From: Callosobruchus maculatus
Lineage: Eukaryota > Arthropoda > Insecta > Coleoptera > Chrysomelidae
Length of the DNA: 64,000 nt
Assembly: GCA_951848785.1 (NCBI GenBank)
Contig: CATOUR010000054.1
Location: forward strand, 11,615,501-11,679,500
Reading direction: 5' to 3'
In this document: positions 11,903 through 22,734 of the stretch, piece by piece
Layout: the number at the start of each line of letters is the position of its first letter
Position numbering within the stretch: the first letter of the stretch is position 1
The notes under the pieces: model-generated
Told to the model about the DNA's origin: nothing
Databases searched by the model: none
What the model saw: the letters and a program-made list of their open reading frames with translations, nothing else
Program-made: the position numbers and the translations under genes

Positions 11903-12205
11903 GCTCAGGCGACAGAAAAGATTTGACGGTACGCCATCTGGTACCCGAAGGTAACGGCAAACCAAAGAAAATCGCTGCTAAACAGCAGCTTCTTTTCTTG
12001 GTGGAACGCCACGGAACGCCACGGCGCGTTCGCTTGGCCACCAGAAGAGCGCGGGCTCAACTGTTTCACGCTTATTAGCGATCATCAGTGCGCCATAGGT
12101 CGATTGCTGGAGACAGAGAGCATCAGAATTTTCATGTCTACCAGACATTTGAAGCATGTGAGGGCAGGCGACAGATATGGAGCAACCCTCGTACCTCTAA
12201 TAAAG
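11903..12205. repeat. Second copy of the 10.25-kb repeat, modules in A-B order
   Basis: GCGACAGAAAAGATTTGACG, GGTACCCGAAGGTAACGGC and AAATCGCTGCTAAACAGC (module A) come first. Then come GCGCGTTCGCTTGGCCACC, CTTATTAGCGATCATCAGTG and CATGTCTACCAGACAT (module B). The end is GGAGCAACCCTCGTA. Compared with 10.25 kb the order is permuted, as expected if both were cut from a tandem array of about 290-bp units. Confidence 0.55.
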
Positions 12206-13199
12206 AATAGTTAATCATAAAAAGGGAAACAAGTCTGAATTTCAGGCGAAAAAGACAAATACAGTCAATGGCGTCAAAGTGCCCACAACAAACGTGCAAG
12301 CTGTCCCTGATGAGGAGAGCAGTAATGGGACAGACTGATGGATCACAAACCTTAACCTAGATCACGGTCACAGAATCATGGATCAATAGAACGCAAACAC
12401 GGACCATATACGTACGTACGACCTTAGATCAGGTAGAACGGCAACACGGCACACACATATCTGTCTTCCGATTGGCTGTTCCCGTGACGTCATGATTCTA
12501 AAGGGGTTCAAATATTTTCCTAATTTTCACGGCTTTCTCGTGCACGAAAAAATCGCGGAAAAATATGAAGAGGTTCTTATTCTATATTCTCTCATATTTT
12601 ATGCAAATCATGGTACTAGTCCATTTATTACTAGCAGTTAGGATTGAACGTCTTTCTACACCTAACACGTTGGTTATAGTACATATTATACTTGAAAAAG
12701 ACTAACACCGTACATTACGCGAGGTAGAGCCTCAATTTTCAGACTGTTTTGTATAACCATCACTTGCTTTCTCAGCCAGCTGCGACCAGCAGAGCCAGTC
12801 CTAACCTGTCAAACCTTTTGGGAAAACTTTTGCTGTTGCTGTGACGCTGTAGGCTTTCACGAAGCCGAATAACAACCTAATAAATATCACTTCGCCGGAC
12901 GAGCACAAAAGAAAATTAAAACAATTACGACTACATACACCATTGTGGTTCATGTATAAATCCTTAAGGAGGCGCCCTTTCGCAACTGGGTCGCTCTATG
13001 CTAGACCAGTTTTTCCGAGCAATATTCATTTAGAATATAAATGACACTGACTTTCCGTATCTTCCTTCGCCTCTATTGTTTTCGCGTGCTACCAGTTTTT
13101 TAAAGAATAGTCCAGTCAAAGTGTATTAAAACTAGAGCTTATACCATAGTGATAGTTGGCTGGTTGGCATTATTGTGTTTCTGCCTTTCTCTAAATCCT
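12206..13199. other. Non-coding stretch, nothing recognised
   Basis: No long open frame. Mixed composition with a moderately GC-rich patch at 12770-12900. I see no repeat shared with the rest of the window. Confidence 0.35.
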
Positions 13200-13890
13200 A
13201 TCCCTTAGGCACTGAACAACACAAACTATGACTTCAACATCAAATACCAGAGAGTCAACCAACACAGAATCAATCATCTAATTATCTCCTTTACATGGAT
13301 GATATGAGACTATATACCGCTACTGATGTGCAATTGAATAACAGAAGTTCGTACGTCAGACGTCAGGATGGGATTCGGAATGAGCAAATGCAAGATGCTA
13401 CGTATCAATAAATGCCAATGGAAGAACCATCCTGAGCAGGAAATATTAACTGGTCAAACGCTGGGCAACATGGACAAGGAAGAGACGTACAAGTTTTAAT
13501 CAGAACATTAAGATCGACCACATGCAAGTCAAGGCTCAACTAACAAGAGCTTAGATACCGACTGATTAGATTACTAAAAACAAAAATGGATGCCAGTCTT
13601 ACAAAAGCCGTTAACACAGTTGCGATACCGGTCCTCACATACTATTTGAACCTCATTTGGTTGCACACTGGCACTGAAAATATCAACATACTCATACGAA
13701 CCGAACTTACAAAACACAGAATGTCACATTCGAAAGCGTGCAAGAAATGGTTTACCATAGGCAAAGAACAGGGGGTCAGAGGAATTATAGACATACACTA
13801 CAAACAAGACAAATAGAAACGCTCAGAGATTTTTTCCAAAGCAAACAGACAGACATACATTAGGTAATAGTGGAAGCAGGCAAAAACTAT
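13200..13890 (+). pseudogene. R2-like reverse transcriptase relic
   Basis: The plus strand preserves the second half of an RT in several frames. NNTNYDFNI is followed after a shift by YMDDMRLYTA (the catalytic Y-x-D-D at about 13292-13303), a degraded thumb, then KTKMDASLTKAVNTVAIPVL, TYYLNLIWLHTG and KHRMSHSKACKKWF. The last block, with its 'nt.aipvLtY' and 'HRMhH..a' pattern, is typical of the R2/HERO/NeSL-type LINEs. The longest open piece is 13586-13816. Stops and shifts mean it is inactive. Neither the 5' end nor the 3' tail is recognisable. Confidence 0.65.
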
Positions 13891-14194
13891 CCACCGCTCA
13901 CCCTGTCATGTCCAGATCACAAATTTTTTTATGAGTAAGTCTTCAGGATAACTCATCATTGTTATTCATTTAATACACATATTATGAGTAGGAAAGCTAT
14001 CCTTATTAATTGTGTCCTTAAATAATACAAAATTTGTCGCTAGGATTTCAGTTTCTTCTTAAACAGTAACACATTAATATAGCAACGTGAGGAAACTAAA
14101 TCCTCAAGAAAATGATTTCCTTTACGCCTAATAATCCAGATTGCTTAGCTTGAAACATTTTTATGTATGTACGGACTACTTTTTACTGCTATTC

Positions 14195-14745
14195 AAGGTG
14201 TGGCATCAGAAGTCCTTCTCTTGCGAATCCAGGTTTTTTGTCTGGGGGCACACGTTGAACGCTAATGTGGTAGATGACGATGAGGTAAACGATGTCATCT
14301 CCAGCTTGTTGTTGAACGCCATCCTATTGGCTTGCAGGTTTGGAATGGTGTTGCACTTAACAGCGAGTCACCTTTACTTGTGGTTCGTGGCACAATTACT
14401 GTCCAAAGTTATGTGAATGAGGTGTTAGAACCAGTTGCCGTTCCATATGACCCAGGTCTTGAAAAGGGTTTCTTCCACCAAGATAATGCGCGTCCTCATA
14501 TTCCAAAGGCACTGATGAGGTTCTTACAGGAAGCTGAGGTCAGGGTGCACCCACGGCCTCAACGACTGCTCGATTTGTCGCCAATTTAAAAAGTATGGAA
14601 TTGGATGAGTCGCTACATTTGCAATTTACCCCATCCCCTCACAACGCGGGACAAACTGAAACGAAGCCGTATTGAACCGGTGACTTTTGCACTACCTGTT
14701 TCATTTGGAAGACGTTTGGAAGGCTTTGTGCCTTGCAATATCGTT
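14195..14745 (+). pseudogene. Tc1-like DDE transposase relic
   Basis: The plus strand carries a broken Tc1/mariner transposase. FSCESRFFVWG corresponds to the usual FSDESRF block. After an internal deletion come GTITVQSYVNEVLEP, GFFHQDNARPH (second catalytic Asp block) and LLDLSPI. The codon after LSPI, where the family normally has the third acidic residue, is a TAA stop at 14587-14589. Reading on gives KVWNW and GRRLEG, the usual C-terminal residues. The N-terminal DNA-binding domain and the inverted repeats are not visible. Confidence 0.8.
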
Positions 14746-15119
14746 AATACTAAATATTTTAGTTTCAATTTTCATCTACTATGGCGCCTTCCATTAGTAA
14801 GTTTTTCATTCAGGGGTGCCTTTAAAATGAAACAACAATTATAAATATATACTTCGTAAAATTAATGAGTACGAAGTACAAAAGAACGATTCCTATCGAG
14901 TCAACGTGTACTTTACCTGCAGAACGAGGAACTATTATTCCATAGGTAACGTTCCAGTAATGTTGAATATTCTGATCTTCATGAGGATGCCTAGTGGTGA
15001 GATTTGTATAACAAAAACAGTTTCTACTAATAATATGTTTGTTCCAGAAAAAGTGAAAGTTACTGATTCATAATAAGCAAAAGGTGCTATAGCACAAAGA
15101 CAGATAATCGCTCAACTAT
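14746..15119. other. Unassigned spacer
   Basis: This is AT-rich sequence between the Tc1 relic and the LINE tails. I see no gene or repeat in it. Confidence 0.35.
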
Positions 15120-15310
15120 CATCTAGGAGCTCTAACAGGTCACTGGCGGCTAAGCTATCATTCATGAAGGTGGAAAAGGACCACATCTGCTTCAGATGTT
15201 GAGAAGAAGACAAAACTTTGATCTAGTGCCTGGACACGCTCAGATATCCGATGTATTGTAACCTTTGGCACGATAGAATTTGGAAAGGAAACAGTATCCT
15301 AAGTTAGTTA
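15120..15310 (+). pseudogene. LINE C-terminal tail fragment 1
   Basis: ALTGHWRL, a cysteine-bearing ICFRC-type segment and a degraded CL..D continuation resemble the post-RNase H zinc-knuckle region of Jockey/R1-type LINEs. It is short and frameshifted. The order of pieces suggests a separate copy from the better-preserved tail that follows. Confidence 0.4.
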
Positions 15311-15349
15311 ACAGTGAGAGTTTCCAATGTTTGTACTTCTGACTTCTAC

Positions 15350-16045
15350 TTCAGAGGATTTTTTACGGGGCACGGTTGTTTTGAGGATCACCTTCACCAT
15401 CTTGGAATAGTGAGGAATCATGCAAGCCTAAAGCGCGATGTTGTGCATGACCAATTTTCACGTAAACGAGATGGAACAGTGTTCTATGCCAGAGCTACCT
15501 ACGGATAAGCCCCGAAAACATCTTGGGCCTACATGGAACTGGCGGAAGCCTGGTTAGAGAAAAAGACGGAGAGAAACAACTACAGGAAAGCTAAAAGAAT
15601 CGTAGCGGGCCCTGACAAGGGCCGAACGCTGTGGCTTCTTAATAAAGGCAGAGACGCTAAACCTTCTGGTGGGGTTTCTCACAGGCCAGTGCTGGCTGAA
15701 TAAACATTTGCCACTCATGAGAGTAATAGGGGACCCCAACTGCTCGAGATGCTGGGAGGAGGACGACTTCTTGGGCAGATGTACTGTGTATTGCAACCTT
15801 AGCGTTTAGATATTCGGCACCACTCGCGACGGAGTTCGGGGAGGAGTCACTATATTCAGCGAGATGGTCGGACATACTGCCTTTCGTCAAGGGGTATTGT
15901 AGGTTCGACATCTTGCTTTCTAGGACGTAGGACTTTAATGTTTTCAGTTTTGATTTAGTGGGGTTGGCAAAAAGGCCAAAGGTGGCCTACTTGCCTGCCT
16001 CCCCATCACTACTACCACTACTACTGCTGCTGGACCTGATAACAT
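15350..16045 (+). pseudogene. LINE C-terminal tail and 3' UTR, fragment 2
   Basis: The plus strand gives AEAWLEKKTERNNYRKAKR, AGPDKGRTLWLLNKGRDA, then after a shift LLTGQCWLNKHLPLM, CSRCWEEDDFLGRC and TVYCNL. This is the same C-terminal tail (x-DKGRTLWLLNKGR-x, then HLGRCavY) seen on the minus strand at 43.9-44.3 kb and partly at 37.2 kb. It ends with a shared 3' UTR: GTTGGCAAAAAGGCCAAAGG followed by CATCACTACTACCACTACTA. The element is truncated at its 5' side and broken. Confidence 0.7.
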
Positions 16046-17780
16046 GCTCAAATGATAACTCAAATGCTTTGACGACTTTTTTTGGAATGTCCTTGGATAT
16101 CAAAGAAAAGTGAAAGAGATACAACTTACGAAGTAGAGAATACTGACACTTGTGCTAGATTGAAAACAGAAAAGAAAGCTAAGACTGTTTATTGAGAAGC
16201 AACGAGAGCTCAGTTGGCCCCGTTGGTTTGTGGAGAAGAGGAGCATGCAGAGGTTTTTCACTGGTAGGACCCCCAATTGCCGCAAATAGCGGTGCGTGCC
16301 ACTCTAACATCTTAGCAAACATTTAGAAGACCACCATGTTTCTCCTTTGCTGAACAAAAAAAATGTTGTTAAGTTATCTCTGATTAACTATAAGCAAGTA
16401 GATTTACTTGTGTTGCAGTCTATTCAAATATCTCCATGACAAACAACTCATTATGTATCCTTTTCCATTTTTCCCTCGTCAAAAAAATGTATTTCAATAA
16501 CTGCAGGTTAATTATGTTTCCTCTATTCCCTAAGTGTTATAAAGTGTTTTGTATAAGCCTCCATTGCATTACCTGGAAAAGTAATTTGTTTCGGTTTTAC
16601 ACGGAAGCACAACTACCGGTTGCTTTTTTGAACGACAAGTCAAACAGACAAACTATTAGAAGTTCTAAACTGTACGTTCGGTTACCTCAAACTAAAGCAT
16701 ATCCTTGCTACAATCCAAACACAAAATTTCTTTGCTCCAAAAAACACCTCTCCCCTCAGTACAATGCTACTTTCTTGCCTTATAGACGACAAGGCGAAGC
16801 AATCTAAAATAATCCGAATAGTCTTTCACTTTTCCACCGCTTTCAGTGCTGCACAAAATATTTACTCCTTTCCGGGCCGATCCTCCGAGCATATGATTTA
16901 CAGCTACTACTAACCCAAATGGAAACCTTTCCCGACGATAATGAAAGCTCGGTTCGCTCAAAAACCAAGAAATTTATAGGAATACGGCGACGAGAATGCT
17001 CGCAATATTAAGTGACATGAAAAAGCGGTTCTCCCTTTTCACCCTGGCCTTGTTAGAGGGAGTCATGCGTCAATTTCATGGCAAAAATGTAAGTATACAG
17101 CAAGTCGCGAGAGCCGGCTTGGATATCAACTTCATATACAGATGCTTGCTTTTATGTTTCGCAACCAGGCAAACATTAAACAAGTAAAGGTTGTTAGTAC
17201 GAACGAGAGACCTGTTTGCAACGGTTTAGCTGTAGCCGTTATTATACTATTAATATTGAGATTTCTGACCTAAAATGATATGAAGTATGCCACAGGGAAC
17301 AGTATAGGGACCTCTTTCATTAGCTTTGCAGATATTACGGCAGTTTTCCATCAACGTGAACCTGGGATAACTTAAAATAGTTAACTGAAGGCAGTTTCGG
17401 CAAAATTCTACAGTTTTTGACCCGCAAGAAGCTGGCAGTAAACTAGAAAAAAACTAGGTTTGTATATCGTGCCTCTTATATAACCAATCTGCCAATCAGA
17501 GAGGAGATTTGAAGGTATGCATGTTAAATAAGATGAGCAAATCAAAAATCTGACCAACAAGCTTAGATACCTTATTAACAAATTCAAATTTATGGAATCA
17601 TTGGTTGAGACGGAATGGCAAAAATTTATATGGAGGTTGAGGGGCTCAAGATAAGTAATACTAATCCAAAACCTTGTATCGTTTGAACGAACTATACAGA
17701 AAATATACATTTTTCGATACAAAGTAACTCTGTTTTGAAGTTTAGCAATTTTTCAACACGAAAACCCTAGGCATCAAATC
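16046..17780. other. Non-coding stretch, nothing recognised
   Basis: The longest frame is 16436-16807 plus (123 codons). It is rich in Phe, Leu, Cys and Lys without a domain, which fits chance in AT-rich DNA. The minus frame at 17408-17722 has the same character. I find no repeat. Confidence 0.35.
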
Positions 17781-17963
17781 ATGGATACAATACCAGGAGC
17801 GATGAAACCAAAGGATCATGCCGAAGAAGCTAAAATCTGCGTCCAAGGTATACCTGAAAGCATAAAAAATATTAGGTTAGATCATTTATTAAAAAACAGA
17901 AGTATATCAGAATGGCTCCATAAGCAGCCTAGAATGAAAGTATGTAAGGTTAGTGAAGTATAA
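17781..17963 (+). CDS. Possible small exon, unknown protein
   Basis: An ATG opens a 60-codon frame with balanced, protein-like composition (many Lys, Glu, Ile; e.g. HAEEAKICVQGIPESIKN and SISEWLHKQPRMK). This is unlike the low-complexity chance frames around it. Near its end, at about 17938, AAAGTATGTAAGG resembles a splice donor, so the coding exon could end there. A family D repeat begins within 20 bp downstream. I recognise no family. It could also be a fragment of an unknown transposon. Confidence 0.25.
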   Translation: MDTIPGAMKPKDHAEEAKICVQGIPESIKNIRLDHLLKNRSISEWLHKQPRMKVCKVSEV

Positions 17964-17984
17964 TTATAGTAATTCTGACATTTT

Positions 17985-18570
17985 TGCCTTCCACTCCGAC
18001 AGGTGAGGAGATTATGGTGATCGCGAAAAATTTTGATTTTGAGACAGTACGCTTTTTGGCTTTTTGGGCATTTTATGATGTCTACATAACGAAAATCCAC
18101 GTCACTCCGTCGGTCAGTCTGTCGATCTGTCTATCTGTTTGCGTTCTTCTAGCCTCGTAAACTCAGTAACTGCTGCATGGATTGTGATGAAACTTGCTTA
18201 GCGATATGCTGTGGGGTCATAGTAGGTTAAGCTGCTACAATTTAAAAGATCGGTGCATGGGCGGCGATGTAATTAGTGAAAAAAGATTCAAAAATTCATC
18301 AAACTTTGTTTCCAGACGTTTCAGGGGTCCCTAACCATTTTCTAGTTTTTCTTAGGTGATGGCGAATTTGGGGTGGTTGAGGGGTGGGGGGTTGAAAAAA
18401 CTAAAATTTTGTTTTATTCATAATATGCTGTCACTGACCTGTGCAAGAGAGATCTAGTGGCATAGTACATCGTTTTAGGTCCATTTGAACGTTACTTTGC
18501 CTATTACAGAAACCAGAAGGGAATTTTCGATGTATACATAATATTAGTATTGCCGTATTTTGGCACAGAT
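17985..18570 (+). repeat. Dispersed repeat family D, truncated copy
   Basis: It starts with GACAGGTGAGGAGATTATGG and GATCGCGAAAAATTT, continues through GGTCAGTCTGTCGATCTGTC and GCTGCATGGATTGTGATGAA, and includes one internal 'gggg-tgg' module, then stops. It matches the 5' third of the 50.9-kb copy. No coding content. Confidence 0.65.
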
Positions 18571-19615
18571 CTGTAGTGATTTAAAAAGCCCTATGGATTT
18601 TATGAACTGTAATATAGTTTGTTACTCATTTTCCAATTGATTAAACATTCACGAAACATTTAAGAATGATGTGCTGCAAAGTTAGGTGTACGTGACATGT
18701 GCTGCAACTTGGAGGTTCTTGAGACAAAAACATAAATGAGGATGTTACAGGAGTGTGGCCTATTGCATTACCCATCGTTCTCTGATCTGTAATGTACATC
18801 TTTGAGACTCTTGTAAACATTGTGTTAGGTTAGTTGGAACGTACCCTTCAAAAGTTGTTGAAGGTAGGTACGCGAAATTCCATCGGAGTTGCTCACCATT
18901 GGAATAGCCGTGAATTGCCTAGAAAAGCCGAAACTGGCATATAATTAATGTTGATCTGTTGGATACTATAATGACACTCAGGCATAGCAAGCTTTATCAT
19001 TAGGCAGGCAAGCCAGCATAGTCTAACCATTTAATTTTGTGGGACTCAGTTACGATATTATATTAACGATGGATAAGGTCCACCAAATTACAGATAAATG
19101 ATTCAGAAGTATAGTTCTAACTGTCACAAAGCAGGTTATCTAATTACAACCCCACGTAATGTGGTTAAAGGTTAGACATGATAGGGTGATAGAGCAGTTA
19201 TCGGAATATTAAGGACATGATGCTGAACAGGCGAGTCTCATCTCATTGGAGTCCGGACTAATACATGATATATTCAGGCACTGATTGACGCACCCTTATA
19301 TATAGGTCAACCTCCGTCTGTTGCGGGGCGAACTAGTTATAATCCAATATTAATGAGCACGTAATATGCAAATTACCAGCTACGAGGTATTCTAGATAGT
19401 GTATCTATATTTATTGGCAAAAAAGCACAACAACTCAGAGCGATAATCGCAGTATAAGGTTCAAACGATAGATTGTCCGATAAGATATCCGAGATAATTA
19501 TTCACTAAATTCAAGAAGAGTCTAGGCGGGTTTAACAATTGAGACGTGAAATGAGTTAAGGGCTTTCTCTTAAATAGATATTCAAAAATTTTATTCGAAT
19601 AATCTGTTAGTAATC
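18571..19615. other. Non-coding stretch, nothing recognised
   Basis: AT-rich, without open frames longer than about 60 codons. The GTTAGGTTAGTTGG-type sequence near 18823 is common arthropod intergenic sequence and carries no specific meaning. Confidence 0.35.
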
Positions 19616-21349
19616 AGGGTTTAATGTAATTCGTCGTATTCGTGTCGGGGCATGATAGAAAATCTAAAATGCAACGCATTTTGCTTAATACATGTGCGGA
19701 CAAAAATCGGTAGTTTCTGAGATTTTTTAATTTTAAGAGAATTTTAATAATCACCCAAAGTTGGCATTTTTGTCTAAATAATGAAAAATCTACGTTAAAA
19801 ATCAGTAGCATGTTCAGTTATTCCATAGGCTTATGCTAATTCAATAACATCATAAATAGATCAACACGTACGATACTTCAGAAAAAACAGATAGGTATCG
19901 AGAAAAATATTAGAATTATTATTTTTGTTTTCACTTCAACAGAATCATATCTAGCTCAAAATATTACCAAGACACTGCGGATACAAACTACTAAAAAACT
20001 TCCCACAATCTCAGATTCTCAGAAAGGTATAGATGTCGAATTGAAGACCTAGGTATGTTCAGGAGCTTAGGCAGGATTCAAATTCGGAGGACTGCATCTA
20101 GTGGTTGGGTCATCGATTACCTATTATCCTATATTCATCCTATATCCTTCAGGAGGGGGTGTAATACATCATAAAGGTAGCCAAAATAATTCGAAGCACC
20201 TCAAGCCCCTCTGGTTTTGCAGGGTGTCTAGTCCCTCGGGTTTGATATACATGCGGCAAACATTTAGATGGTGATCATTTGAACCATTTTGAAAATATTT
20301 TGTTCTTTGATGAGTTTTAAACAACTGCTCCATTTCAAAGACACAGGACGAAACAAATTGCGACAGCTACATTTTGTTATCGAATATCATGTCATAAGTT
20401 GCTCAGTGTACAATATGTGTTCAAAATGACTTCCACCAGCTCGGATACAAGCAAGCAATCTTCTCATCAGCGACTGCTGCATTATTTCAATCAAAATAGG
20501 TCTGTCTTGAATTGAACTTCATCCAAAACGGACCTATTGCGTATGAATGTGTGCAGCAGTCACTGATGAGAAGATTGCCTGCTCGTATCTAAGCCGGTGG
20601 AAGTCATTTTAACATTTATTGTAGATTGAGCAACATGCCATGTGGTTTTTGATAACAGAATGTAGCTGTCGCAATTTGTTCCATCCTGCGTCGTAGAAAT
20701 GGAGCGGTTTTTCAAAACTCACCAAATAACAAAATATTCTCAAAATGGTTCAAAGAATCACCTTTTAAATTTTTGCCGCATGCTTACCAAACACCCCGTA
20801 TAACCAGAGGGGCCTGACATCCCGTATAACCGGAGGGGCTTGTGGTGCCTCTGCCCCTCGAAAAAAAAATTATCACCATGAGGATAATAGGTAATTCGAT
20901 GATCAAACCACTAGTCTCAATTCCTCCAATTTAAATCCTGGATATGCTCCCGGATGTAGGTTTTCAATTCAACATTTATACCTTTTTGAGAAGCTGAGAT
21001 TGTGGGCAAGTTTTTCCAGTGGTTTGTATGCACAGGTTCTTGGCAGTATTTGGAGCTAGATATGATTCTTCTGAAATGAAACAGGTAAATGAGAATTATT
21101 TTAATCTCCACATTACCAGTTTGTTTCTGAAGTATCGTATCTTTTCACCTATTTATGATATTGTTGAATTGATATTGAACTAAAATTGTTTAAACAAAAA
21201 CGCCAGATTTTGGGTAATTTTTGGAATTCCTTTAAGATTGGAAAATTTCAAAAACTATCCATTTTTGTCCACACATATATTAAGCAAAATTTGTTTTAAG
21301 TTAGATCCTCTATCATACCCTGACAGAAGTACGTCGAATTACATTAACC
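19616..21349. mobile_element. 1.73-kb palindrome with mariner-type transposase tail in each arm
   Basis: The arms are 19616-20507 and 20528-21349, inverted with about a 20-bp centre. The outer ends read GGTTTAATGTAATTCGTCGT and its complement. Next to the centre the left arm (minus) encodes QQSLMRRLLACIRAGGSHFE, and the right arm (plus) encodes the matching LMRRLPARI-stop-AGGSHF. This is the C-terminal 'C(I)..GGxHFEH' ending of Tc1/mariner transposases. No complete transposase remains. The right arm has a small internal duplication of CCCGTATAACCGGAGGGGC (20795-20845). The structure suggests two head-to-head element ends that became a fold-back element. Confidence 0.7.
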
Positions 21350-21970
21350 GCTGTATACCACTAGTAATCTAGCTTGCTTGTAAAAGTTAAGTAATGTGAC
21401 TTTAATAACACTTTTATCACTTGTTTCTTTGTTGCTAGATAACATGTAATATTACCCTTGGCTGCACACGTTGAGAAATCTAAAGCAATAATTAGGAGTG
21501 AAAATATAACTTAAAACCTCTTTGCTTACATAGCGAAAGGTGTATGGTGTTTAGAGATTGGTTTTACGTATGATTAGACAGTGTAGTGCATTATGAGACA
21601 TACCGCCCTGTAGATTTTTCACTAGTAAATATAACCAACTGCATTCTGTCCACGAATGCAACATTTGAATGCAATGTGTTTCATTATTAGAAACATAAAT
21701 AAATCTTAATACTGTAGTATTTCAAGAAATGGTGGATGCGCTGCCATACATGGGCCATTTTAAATTTAAAGATACAAACTTTATCAATATTATTATACAA
21801 TCGTAAGTTTTTGTTCTGGAGACTTTATGCAACAAATCTGAAAATTTTCCACTCATGTCATTAATGAATGCCGGTCCCCCCTCAAACGTATCCCAATTTC
21901 CTCAAAAGGACAAAAAATGGAAACTGAACACAAAACCTATTTGAATTTAATACATTCTTTTCGATCTTTC
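21350..21970. other. Spacer between two palindromes
   Basis: AT-rich spacer. The frame beginning at 21917 runs into the left arm of the next palindrome and is not a gene. Confidence 0.35.
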
Positions 21971-22734
21971 TATACACGGTGTTTATTTGAAAACTTCCCA
22001 CCACCGATTTCTCAAAAACCGCTGAGACACATCAAAACATTTGTCAAAGGGGACAACTTTTCAACCAAAACCTACTTCACCCCTTCGTACCCTCTGCCCT
22101 CCAGGATCATCACCTTAAACATTTTAAATGACAAGGGGTATCGAGAAATATCTTGTTTCTAAGGTAAGTCGCAGGCCTTTATTTTGACGTTTGATTTTTT
22201 TAAATCGGTCGATTCGTTTTCGAAAAAATTAGAATCTTTGTGAGTCTTATTGCAATAAGTGTTCAAATGTTGCCCGTTAGTGGCCAAACAATGATATAGG
22301 CAATTTTCAAATTCCTAACGGGCAGTTTGGATAACCTTCATCAACTTATTATCGAAAACTGCCATGATATCACACAACATGTTTTTGCCCGTAAGGAATT
22401 TGAAAATCACTTATATCATTGTTTGACCAATAATTGCCAGATTCCAATTTTGTCGAAAATGAATCGACCGATTTTAAAGAATCATCAAAATAAAGTACCT
22501 ACTTCAACATACCTTTAAAACAAGGTATTACTCGATATCCTTTGTCATTTAAAATATTAAATTTTTAATGGGATGATCTTGGGAGGGGGAGGGTATATGG
22601 GGATGAAGTAGTTTTTGGTTAAAAAGTTGTCCCCCTTGACGAATGACAAATTTCCTGACGTTTCGGATTTTTTTCTTCAGTCGGCGGTTTCCGAGAAATC
22701 CGGGGTGGGAGGTTTTCAAATGATCACCCTGTAT
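21971..22734. mobile_element. 0.76-kb palindrome with a second transposase tail in each arm
   Basis: The arms are 21971-22324 and 22388-22734. The ends ATACACGGTGTTTATTTGAA and its complement (the right end contains CACCCTGTAT) are of mariner type. The plus frame in the right arm reads ARKEFENHLYHCLTNNCQ. The minus frame in the left arm reads EFENCLYHCLATNGQH, close to the 'xNNGxHFEHLL' ending of IS630/mariner transposases. The open frames at 21917-22162 and 22327-22518 are products of these arms. It is related in design, not in sequence, to the adjacent larger palindrome. Confidence 0.7.

Noticed and set aside
16436..16807. 123-codon plus frame
   Set aside because: Composition is that of chance AT-rich sequence and no motif is visible.
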